Shown here piece by piece: positions 1 to 6,566 of a DNA stretch of 60,102 nucleotides. Where the stretch lies: the NCBI GenBank assembly GCA_002862085.1, contig PKCK01000040.1, positions 1 to 60,102 on the forward strand, given 5' to 3'. The stretch comes from Planctomycetota bacterium (GTDB taxonomy: Bacteria > Planctomycetota > UBA1135 > GCA-002686595). The notes beneath the pieces were generated by a model that saw only the letters and a list, made by a program, of their open reading frames with translations, made no database searches and was not told the DNA's origin. Numbering within the stretch: the first letter of the stretch is position 1; each line of letters begins with the position of its first letter. A program made the position numbers and the translations under genes.

Positions 1-441
1 GTCGAGGTCGTTCCGAAGCCCCCCGATGTAACAGACCCCGTAGCCCATCGCCTCGAAGGCGAGAGTCAGGTTCTGGGCGAAGAGGCTCGCGTCGATCACC
101 GCGAGAAGAAGCACCTCGTCGGTTACGTGGCGCGCTGCATTCGCGTCCTCAGCGATGAGCTCGTGGCGGCGAGTGTCTCCGCAAACGACGAACAGGGCGC
201 CTGCTTCGTGCACCTGCGCCTGCCCACCTGCGAGCGTCGCGAGCCGCTCGCGCTCGTCTGGATGTACCACCTGAATGAGGTGGTAGGCCTGGATCCAGCT
301 GGAGGTCGCGGCGCACTGCGCGGCGCAGACGGCTCTCTCGATGTGGTCGTCGGGGACGGGCGTGGGGTCGAAGGCACGGATCGAACGGTGGCGTGCCATG
401 AGACCGAGGACGGCATCGGCCTGGGAGCTGGACGGCGGCAT
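1..441 (-). CDS. Nitroreductase family protein (C-terminal part outside the window)
   Basis: The reading frame starts at ATG 441 and runs off the window edge, giving the first 147 residues. The N-terminus contains ARHRSIRAFDPTPVP, the usual R-S-I-R-x-F opening of FMN-dependent nitroreductases. It is followed by the helix with CAAQCAATSSWIQAYH and by the strand AGALFVVCGD. The stretch SLFAQNLTLAFEAMGYG matches the nitroreductase segment that leads to the GxxxxGG loop (YIGGLRND). The family reduces nitro-aromatics, quinones or flavins with NAD(P)H. The pattern is closest to the NfsA/FRP branch, but the part that would settle this lies outside. It is 21 bases downstream of the metallo-hydrolase gene and probably shares its transcript. 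Confidence 0.85.
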   Translation of the reverse strand, partial: MPPSSSQADAVLGLMARHRSIRAFDPTPVPDDHIERAVCAAQCAATSSWIQAYHLIQVVHPDERERLATLAGGQAQVHEAGALFVVCGDTRRHELIAEDANAARHVTDEVLLLAVIDASLFAQNLTLAFEAMGYGVCYIGGLRNDLD

Positions 442-462
442 GGGTGGGATGAGAGGGGGCGA

Positions 463-1251
463 TCAGACGTCGATCGGATCGAGAGGCTCGTGCTGAGCCG
501 CGACGAGGACGCGGACCTCCGGCCGGCCCAGGCGTGTCAGGGCCGCCCTCGCCGCGTCGAGCGCCAGCTCGGGGGAGTTGTTCTTCTCGGAGAGGTGGAT
601 GAGCACCACGGTGTGCGTCCTGGGTCCGACCATGCGCGTGAGCATGATCGCCATCTGATCGTTCGACAGGTGTCCGTGGGAGCCCGAGACTCGGTCCTTG
701 AGGGCCTGGGGGTACGGACCCGATCGGAGCATCTCCAGGTCGTGGTTCGCCTCCAGCAGCAGGACGTGAGGGTCCTTCAGCGTGCTCGCCACGTCCTCGC
801 GAGGCTCACCCATGTCGGAGACCAGCGAAAGGTGACGATCCCGGTGCTCGATACCGAGCGCGAGCGTGGGATCGCAGTCGTGGGGGACCCGGATGGTCCG
901 TACCACCGGGCTCGGATCCGATCCCGGACGCGCTTCCAGTTCGATCCGTCCGGAGTCCGGGAGCTGACGCTTCTCCGGCGCGCGCGAGAAGGCACGGTGA
1001 TGGAAGTACCTGTCTGCGCAGAAGAGAGTCGCGTCGTGACGCTTCGCGATGATCCCTGCGCTGCGCGAGTGATCGAGATGTCCGTGGGTGACCACGACAT
1101 GGTCGATTCCACGATGACCGATGCGCGCGCCCGCGAGACGATCGGCGAGCTGGCGAATCGGGAGCCCGGCGTCGAGGAGAATCAGGGTCTCGTCCGCGCT
1201 GAGCAGAGCGGAGTTCCCACGGCTCCCCGATCCGAGCATGCGCAGACGCAT
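463..1251 (-). CDS. Metallo-beta-lactamase fold hydrolase, WalJ/YycJ type
   Basis: The protein has 262 residues and opens with RMLGSGSRGNSALL, the glycine-rich start typical of the WalJ/YycJ group. The metal-binding motif THGHLDH (HxHxDH) lies near residues 55-61. Later metal-site residues are visible in SDMGEP, EANHD and SGSHGHLSN. Members are cytosolic Zn or Mn/Fe hydrolases; in Firmicutes WalJ is encoded in the WalRK two-component operon and is linked to DNA or cell-wall homeostasis. Here it also follows a histidine kinase and response regulator (37 bases after the latter), a parallel worth noting although the kinase is of another family. The substrate is unknown. Confidence 0.85.
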   Translation of the reverse strand: MRLRMLGSGSRGNSALLSADETLILLDAGLPIRQLADRLAGARIGHRGIDHVVVTHGHLDHSRSAGIIAKRHDATLFCADRYFHHRAFSRAPEKRQLPDSGRIELEARPGSDPSPVVRTIRVPHDCDPTLALGIEHRDRHLSLVSDMGEPREDVASTLKDPHVLLLEANHDLEMLRSGPYPQALKDRVSGSHGHLSNDQMAIMLTRMVGPRTHTVVLIHLSEKNNSPELALDAARAALTRLGRPEVRVLVAAQHEPLDPIDV

Positions 1252-1288
1252 GGTCAGGCCAAAGAGCGCCCGTCGGCGCCACGTCGAT

Positions 1289-1921
1289 TCACTCGAGCGA
1301 CTTCGGCGGCCCTGTGACGCCGATGACCACTGCCATCTTCACGAGGTCTGCGAAGCTCTCGGCTCGCATCTTCTCCATCACGTGAGCCCGGTGGACCTCC
1401 ACGGTCTTCTGGCTCAGGCCGAGATCGGAGGCGACGACCTTGTTCGGCTTGCCGTCGACGACCAGTTCGAAGACCTGGGCCTCACGAGACGTGAGACGAG
1501 CTGCTCGTCGCTCGATGTCCGAGCGGTCGTGTTCCGACGCACGGTCCGCGTTGTCCTGCTGCAGGGCTTGCTGGATGCGCTCGAGAAGGACCTGGTCGCT
1601 GAAGGGCTTCTCGATGAAGTCGAAGGCCCCGGCCTTGAGAGCCCGCACGGCCATCGGGATGTCGCCGTGGCCCGTGATCAGAAGGGCCGGCGGAGCGAAG
1701 CGATCCCCGCCGAGCTTCTCCATCAGCTCGAGGCCCGAGAGCCCGGGCATCCGGACGTCGAGGACGATGCACCCGGGGCGTTCGTTGTCGTAGGCATCGA
1801 GGAACTCCTCGGCGGACGCGTAGGTCTCCACCTTGCGCCCGACTGAGCCGATCAAGAAGCTCAGGGAGTCCCGCATGGCGGAGTCATCGTCGACGATGAA
1901 GACGGTCGGCGTCGCGCTCAT
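1289..1921 (-). CDS. FixJ-family response regulator
   Basis: A 210-residue two-domain regulator. The receiver domain (about 1-120) has the acidic pocket DDD at 11-13, phosphoacceptor Asp55 in VLDVRMPGLSG, the switch threonine in LITGHGD and Lys105 in EKPF. The C-terminal LuxR-type helix-turn-helix (about 140-205) contains LTSREAQVFELVVDGKPNK and KTVEVHRAHVMEKM. This is the FixJ/TodT/NodW layout, in which phosphorylation releases the DNA-binding domain. Its ATG overlaps the end of the histidine kinase gene by 4 bases, so the two are translationally coupled and almost certainly a cognate pair. Confidence 0.95.
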   Translation of the reverse strand: MSATPTVFIVDDDSAMRDSLSFLIGSVGRKVETYASAEEFLDAYDNERPGCIVLDVRMPGLSGLELMEKLGGDRFAPPALLITGHGDIPMAVRALKAGAFDFIEKPFSDQVLLERIQQALQQDNADRASEHDRSDIERRAARLTSREAQVFELVVDGKPNKVVASDLGLSQKTVEVHRAHVMEKMRAESFADLVKMAVVIGVTGPPKSLE

Positions 1922-3264
1922 GAGGTCATTTGACCCCTTCCAAGGGGGAGGGTGAAGCGAAAACGGGCTCCCGCAGGGTCAGGAGAGCTCTCCATGGTCG
2001 GGCCCAGCCAAAGGCGGCCGCCGTGCGATTCGACGATCGAGCGCCCGATCGGGAGGCCCAGACCGAGGCCCTTGCCCGATGCGGAGTAGAACGGATCGAA
2101 AAGGCGATGCGACACTTCGCCCCTCACTCCGGGGCCGTTGTCCTCCACGATCGTCTCCACGTAGGCCTGTGGACCTTCGGCGGTGAGGCGCTCGACGGTG
2201 CGAACGCCGCTCGAGCTACCCGGGTTCCCGACGAGGAGCGTGGAGACCCTGATCCGGCGCTCGTGTTCCTCGTCGGTGGCGCCGAGAGCCTCGATCGCAT
2301 TGAGGAGGAGGTTGATCACCACCTGCTGGATCTGAATTCCGTCCACGATGACCACATCGTCGGCGGCGGCGAACTCGGTCACGATCTGCACCCTCGCCCG
2401 CCTCGAGGGCTCGGCCATGAGCTGGATCGACTCCTCCAGGATGTCGGCCATGCGGAGGGACTCACGGTCGCCTTCGCCTCGCCTCGCGAAGGACCGTAAA
2501 CGCCGGATGATCCCGGAGGCGCGCTGGCCCTGGTCGACGATGGAGCCGAGCGCTCGGAACACCATCTGGTCGTCGACCCCTCGCTGCTCCAGCAGGCGCA
2601 TGCATCCGTTCGCGTAGTTGACGATGGCGGCCAGCGGCTGGTTGAACTCGTGGGCGATTCCGGAGGCCATCTCTCCGAGCGTCGAGAGACGCGAGACGTG
2701 GGTGAACGCCTGCTGGCGCTCTTGCTCCGTCCGTTCAGCGAGGGCGGCCTCTGGCGCGCTGTTGGGGACTGTATGGCTCCCGCCCTCAGCAGCGATCTCC
2801 GTCTCGACGGCGAGCAGGCCGGCGAGGCGGCCGTGTTCGACGAGCGGGGACATGTCGACACGAAGGTGCCGCGGCGCGCCGTCCGCTGCGAGCTCGGTGA
2901 CGGCGAGACCCCGACATTCGAGCCCCCCCTCGGCGAGGCCCTCGAGGCGATGTGGGTCGTCGGTGAGCCAGAATCCCACGAGATGATCGGTGGTGACGCC
3001 TCCGATCGTGGCGTCTCGAGCGACGGAGAAGCGGTCCGCGAAGGCGGCGTTGCATTCAGTGATCCGGCCGCGGTTGAGGATCGCATCTGCGATGCGAGTG
3101 GGCGGATCGTCGAGCCTCGGCCCGTGGTCCAGCTCGAGCGTCCAGACGGCGCCGCGACTCAGCGCGAGCAGTCGTTCGTGGCGAGCATCCGCACTCGTTC
3201 GGGGAGCATTCGCTTCCACGGTCGCCGCTTCGTCCAGCCCATGCTTGGGAGTGTGGGGATTCAC
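1918..3264 (-). CDS. PAS-domain sensor histidine kinase, FixL/DctB-like
   Basis: The longest open frame begins at 3456, inside the upstream lipoprotein gene, so GTG 3264 just after that gene's stop is preferred; it gives 448 residues. A PAS-like sensor (about 35-160) precedes the dimerisation domain, with phosphoacceptor His205 in GIAHEFNQPLAAIVNYANG, the form typical of FixL-type kinases. The ATP-binding domain has the N box INLLLNAIEA, the G1 box EDNGPGV and the G2 box GKGLGLGLPI. No transmembrane segment is obvious, so it is probably cytosolic. No heme-specific residue could be recognised, so oxygen sensing is not claimed. It overlaps its response regulator gene by 4 bases. Confidence 0.9.
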   Translation of the reverse strand: MNPHTPKHGLDEAATVEANAPRTSADARHERLLALSRGAVWTLELDHGPRLDDPPTRIADAILNRGRITECNAAFADRFSVARDATIGGVTTDHLVGFWLTDDPHRLEGLAEGGLECRGLAVTELAADGAPRHLRVDMSPLVEHGRLAGLLAVETEIAAEGGSHTVPNSAPEAALAERTEQERQQAFTHVSRLSTLGEMASGIAHEFNQPLAAIVNYANGCMRLLEQRGVDDQMVFRALGSIVDQGQRASGIIRRLRSFARRGEGDRESLRMADILEESIQLMAEPSRRARVQIVTEFAAADDVVIVDGIQIQQVVINLLLNAIEALGATDEEHERRIRVSTLLVGNPGSSSGVRTVERLTAEGPQAYVETIVEDNGPGVRGEVSHRLFDPFYSASGKGLGLGLPIGRSIVESHGGRLWLGPTMESSPDPAGARFRFTLPLGRGQMTS

Positions 3265-3289
3265 GTCGTGTTGCGCGCCGAGGGCTTTC

Positions 3290-4444
3290 TCACGGGGCCC
3301 ACTCGGCGATGAAGACGTCAGTATCGCCGGCCTTACCCCCGCCACGATTGCTCGAGAAGGCGAGGAAACGCCCGTCGTGGCTGAACATCGGAAAGCTGTC
3401 GAACTGGCGGCCGAGGCCGTCGTCGAACGTTGTGATCTGCTCCAGGTTCCCACCATCGAGGTCGCAGGCGAAGAGGTCGAAGTTCAGGCCTGGCTTCCCC
3501 TTCGGATTGTGGTGGTTGGTGGCGAAGATGATCCGCCGATCGTCGGGGAAGAAGTAGGGCGCGAAGTTCGCGCCACCGAGGTCCGTCACCTGGGCGCGCG
3601 CTTCGCCGTCGGGGCGAATGGTGAAGATCTCCATCCGGTTGGGCTTCACCCGCCAGCGCTGGTACTCCTCGATGTACGACGACTGCTCCGCGGCTTCGGC
3701 GCCGGGTGTCCACGCCGTCGCGCGGAACACGAGGCTCTCGCCGTCGTGGCTGAAGAAGGCGCCGCCGTCGTAGCCGAGAGTGTCAGTGACCTGGCGCAGG
3801 TCGCCTCCCTCGAGGTCGCAGGTCCACAGTTCCAGGTCGCCGCTACGCGTGGAGGTGAAGACGATCCTGTCGCCGCGCGGCGAGACCGTCGCTTCAGCGT
3901 CGTATCCATACCCGTCCACGAGCACGCGCTCGCCGCCGCCTTCGAGGTTCGAGACGTAGATGTCGTACTCGGGCCAGATCGGCCATGTGTACGTGCGACC
4001 GCGTTTGAACTTCGGGCAGGCGCCGTGCGAGGACTGGGTCGATGCGTAGAGGACCTCGTCGTCGCCGGGCATGAAGAAGGCGCAGGTCGTCACGCCCTGC
4101 CCGTTGGACACCTGGCGGACTCCGCCGTCGGCGCCGGTCACGAAGATCCTGTCACAGTCCCACTCCGGATCGCTGGTGATCTGGAGGGACAGACGGTCGT
4201 CCGCGTAGTTCCAGTAGGCCTCCGCGTTCTGGCCGCCGAAGGTCAACCGCCAGAGGTTCTTGAAGTGCGTCTCACCGGGCTGGATCAGCTCGTTGACGAG
4301 CACCGCTCCTGTCACGGGCGGGTCGGGAGCGGGCACGCGCTCGGTCGCCCGGTCACCGGAGGCACAGGCCGCGACGGCGAGGGAGACGGCGGAGAGGAAG
4401 CCTGCGTCGGCGCGCGGGAACTCGTTGGAGACTGAGCGGGGCAT
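3290..4444 (-). CDS. TolB-like beta-propeller lipoprotein (PD40 repeats)
   Basis: 384 residues with a short signal region ending in the lipobox SLAVAAC, so the mature protein should be lipid-anchored. The body holds repeated PD40/WD40-like blades, for example SPRGDRIVFTSTRSGDLELW, FSHDGESLVF, FFPDDRRIIFATN and FSHDGRFLAFSSNRG. These are the repeats of the TolB propeller, which in Tol-Pal systems binds Pal and peptidoglycan. There is no TolB N-terminal domain and no tol gene nearby, so a generic periplasmic propeller is the safe call. It lies between yidD and the two-component pair on the same strand and may be an accessory sensor for them. Confidence 0.85.
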   Translation of the reverse strand: MPRSVSNEFPRADAGFLSAVSLAVAACASGDRATERVPAPDPPVTGAVLVNELIQPGETHFKNLWRLTFGGQNAEAYWNYADDRLSLQITSDPEWDCDRIFVTGADGGVRQVSNGQGVTTCAFFMPGDDEVLYASTQSSHGACPKFKRGRTYTWPIWPEYDIYVSNLEGGGERVLVDGYGYDAEATVSPRGDRIVFTSTRSGDLELWTCDLEGGDLRQVTDTLGYDGGAFFSHDGESLVFRATAWTPGAEAAEQSSYIEEYQRWRVKPNRMEIFTIRPDGEARAQVTDLGGANFAPYFFPDDRRIIFATNHHNPKGKPGLNFDLFACDLDGGNLEQITTFDDGLGRQFDSFPMFSHDGRFLAFSSNRGGGKAGDTDVFIAEWAP

Positions 4445-4452
4445 GAGGATGA

Positions 4453-4743
4453 TCAGGTCTCGTCAGGACGTCCGTCGTCGGCGCGGCGTCGCCGGGGCGC
4501 CGGCACGGGATCGTAGCCGCCCTTGCACAGTGGATGACAGCGGACGATTCGCCAGACGATGAGGGGCGCGGCCCGCAGGGGGCCCAGTTTCTCGAGAGCC
4601 TCCTCCGCGTAGGCGCTGCAGGTCGGGGAGAAGCGGCACGTGGGGGGCGTGTGGGGGGAGACCCAGCGGCGGTACACGCGGATCGGGGCGATGAGGATTC
4701 CGGCGATCAGCCGCGAGACCCCGTCGAGCAGTGACATGATCAA
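4453..4743 (-). CDS. yidD: Membrane protein insertion efficiency factor YidD
   Basis: A 96-residue protein with the complete YidD signature. An amphipathic N-terminal helix ([18 protein letters not shown]) is followed by [17 protein letters not shown], a long helix and [13 protein letters not shown]. The conserved cysteines in CRFSPTC and CHPLCKGG are all present. YidD acts at the inner membrane and assists YidC-dependent insertion. Its start overlaps the end of rnpA by 4 bases, the usual arrangement. yidC, normally next, is not here; the downstream gene is a propeller lipoprotein, so the classic cluster is broken after yidD. Confidence 0.96.
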   Translation of the reverse strand: MIMSLLDGVSRLIAGILIAPIRVYRRWVSPHTPPTCRFSPTCSAYAEEALEKLGPLRAAPLIVWRIVRCHPLCKGGYDPVPAPRRRRADDGRPDET

Positions 4744-5159
4744 TGCGTCCTCCTACCCGGACGCGCCGGGAGCTCCGAATCCGCTGATCTTTCGCGCTCC
4801 ATTCGATCCAGCTTGGCCTCGACCCTGTGAGCGAGGCGGAGAAGCTCGGCGCAGACCGCAGGGGTCTCGGGTCGCAGCTTCGGTACGGCCGGGATCATCA
4901 CGAGGTCGAGGTGCGGCAGCTCGGCGGCCGAGAGGCGAAAAGCCTCCCGGAAGACGCGGCGTACTCTGTTCCGCTTCACAGCGCTCTTCCAGATCCGCTT
5001 TCCGACGGACAGGCCGAGCCGCGGGTGGCCCAGCCCGTTGGGCGCGCCGACCACGATCATGGCCTCCCCGCGGGCTCGCATGCCATCGCGGTAGATGCGT
5101 GCGAAGGACGAGCCCGAGCGGATCCTGAGCAGTCTGGGGAAGCGCCGTCTGGAAATCAT
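4740..5159 (-). CDS. rnpA: Ribonuclease P protein component
   Basis: 139 residues. The RNR motif is clear in [20 protein letters not shown], and the preceding LGLSVG strand is typical of the family. The protein binds RNase P RNA and promotes 5' maturation of pre-tRNA. The C-terminus runs into a basic, low-complexity tail. In most bacteria rpmH (ribosomal protein L34) lies immediately upstream, but only 26 bases separate this start from the divergent gene at 5186, and no L34 sequence was found. The gene is translationally coupled to yidD. Confidence 0.95.
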   Translation of the reverse strand: MISRRRFPRLLRIRSGSSFARIYRDGMRARGEAMIVVGAPNGLGHPRLGLSVGKRIWKSAVKRNRVRRVFREAFRLSAAELPHLDLVMIPAVPKLRPETPAVCAELLRLAHRVEAKLDRMERERSADSELPARPGRRTH

Positions 5160-5185
5160 GGACCGGTTCGGGTCCGTGGCCGAAC

Positions 5186-6463
5186 ATGGAAATCATGACG
5201 CCTCACCAGCCGGACGGACCCATCGAGGGCGGAAACCCTGTGTCCGACCGTGGCGCCGGGCCTGCCCCGTTCGGCGCCGGTGTTCCGAACGGCGCAGTCG
5301 GAGAAGCTGCGGATGCAGCTCGTCGGCCGCGTCCCGCCGCGCCGCCCGTGAGCCGGGGCCCGGGCGGCGCGGCGGCGCGGACCCAGGGGCTCATCGATCT
5401 CGCGCGAGAGGGCCTGGCGGGGCGGGCTCGCGCGGAAAGCGATCCGGAGACGCTCCGCAGCGCCGTGCGCGTGGCGGTGGCCAGGTACGCCGGCCCTGCC
5501 GCCCCGGGGGACGTGGGATCGGCTCTCTCGCGATCGTCCGAGAATCGCCTTCTCGACTGCGGGCCGGTCTACGCGCGCAGGCCCGACTGGACGGAGGATC
5601 CAGCGCGAGTCATCGCCGATCTCGCCGTCGCGGCCGCGGGCGGGCGCGCGATCGCACTCTTGACGACGCCTCTCGACGAGTGGTACGGGCCGGCACTCGA
5701 GGCGATCGCGGAGCACGAGGGGTTCGATCTGATCGTCCGCACCGACCGACACCTCGACGGACTGCGCGCCCTCGCGGGCGTGAGGGAGGTGGCTCTCGAG
5801 TACGGCGCGCCCGACGCGGGAATGACCGGCCTCGCCGCGTCGCTGCAGCAGCTACGGGCGGCCGCGGTCGTGACGTCTGCTGGGTCCGCAGTTTCCGGTG
5901 AGGGTTGGTTCGGCGCAGGCGTCGTGTCCTCTCCGGCCGCGCCGATGCGGATCGGTGCGGAGCACTCCGTGACGGCGTTCGTCGGGCTCGATCCCGGCGA
6001 CTTCGGCGCGATGACGGGCCTTCTTCACGGCGTGGAGACGGGCGACGGACGTTCGGACGCCCTGCGCCGAGCTGCTCGAGAGGTCGCGCGTCTCGCCTTC
6101 GGCGCCGAGTCGATGGGAGGACACGCAGGATGCGCGGTATCGCGCGCTCTGATTCATCCGACGGTCTTCTCGGCATTCAGCGAGGCGCTGCTCGACGCGC
6201 TCGACGAGGGTTTCGCATCGGACACGCTGGGGGCGCCGGCGTGGTCACGCGCGAGGCCGCACCGCTTGACCCGTGGAAGTGAACAAGCGGTCGAACTGGC
6301 TCGCAAAGCGGGGATCGAGGAGGGAGCGACCCTCGTGTTCGAGAGAAAGCAGCCCGGCAAGCACGCGCTCGTTTTCACGAACGTGGAGCCGCGAATGGCC
6401 CTGGCCGGCCGCCTCGTGGCGCCTTGCCTGCTCGCGCTGCAGCGGGCCGGTGCGACAGTCTGA
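5186..6463 (+). CDS. Unrecognised 425-residue protein, possibly an inactive aldehyde-dehydrogenase-fold protein
   Basis: The frame has the codon bias of its neighbours and a natural end, but no family is recognised with certainty. The first 70 residues are Pro/Gly/Ala-rich and disordered-looking, so the true start may be inside (ATG 5195 is one alternative). The middle contains alternating strands and helices, for example GGRAIALLTTPLDEWYGPAL. The segment ESMGGHAGCAVSRALIHPTV resembles the aldehyde-dehydrogenase loop around the catalytic Cys and the strand after it. That similarity is weak and no NAD-binding motif was seen, so the fold remains a guess. It diverges from rnpA across a very short gap. 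Confidence 0.55.
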   Translation: MEIMTPHQPDGPIEGGNPVSDRGAGPAPFGAGVPNGAVGEAADAARRPRPAAPPVSRGPGGAAARTQGLIDLAREGLAGRARAESDPETLRSAVRVAVARYAGPAAPGDVGSALSRSSENRLLDCGPVYARRPDWTEDPARVIADLAVAAAGGRAIALLTTPLDEWYGPALEAIAEHEGFDLIVRTDRHLDGLRALAGVREVALEYGAPDAGMTGLAASLQQLRAAAVVTSAGSAVSGEGWFGAGVVSSPAAPMRIGAEHSVTAFVGLDPGDFGAMTGLLHGVETGDGRSDALRRAAREVARLAFGAESMGGHAGCAVSRALIHPTVFSAFSEALLDALDEGFASDTLGAPAWSRARPHRLTRGSEQAVELARKAGIEEGATLVFERKQPGKHALVFTNVEPRMALAGRLVAPCLLALQRAGATV

Positions 6464-6533
6464 GCGGCCTGAGACTCCGGCGCGGGGAGTGACCCTTACG
6501 GGAACCCGACGCCGGGAGCGGCGGGGGATCCAC

Positions 6534-6539
6534 TATCCT
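6534..6539 (+). promoter_or_regulatory. Candidate -10 element TATCCT for the DUF5916 gene
   Basis: TATCCT is followed by CCTCCGCCCGA. A near-identical string, TATCCTCTTCGCCCGA, occurs at 28300 upstream of the ALDH7 gene, which makes a shared promoter core plausible. A transcript starting about 7 bases downstream would have a short leader containing GGAG at 6555-6558. No convincing -35 hexamer is visible. Confidence 0.4.
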
Positions 6540-6566
6540 CCTCCGCCCGAAAACGGAGCCAGAGCC

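Noticed and set aside
3290..4444. tolB of a Tol-Pal system
   Set aside because: Only the propeller repeats are shared; the TolB N-terminal domain and neighbouring pal, tolA or tolR genes are absent.
5170..5330. An Arg-rich minus-strand frame (with HGRTQGFRPRW) in the place of rpmH
   Set aside because: It recalls the HGFRxR part of ribosomal protein L34, but the conserved start (MKRTxQPS), the GGRxVL segment and the basic tail are absent. It is probably chance in GC-rich DNA.
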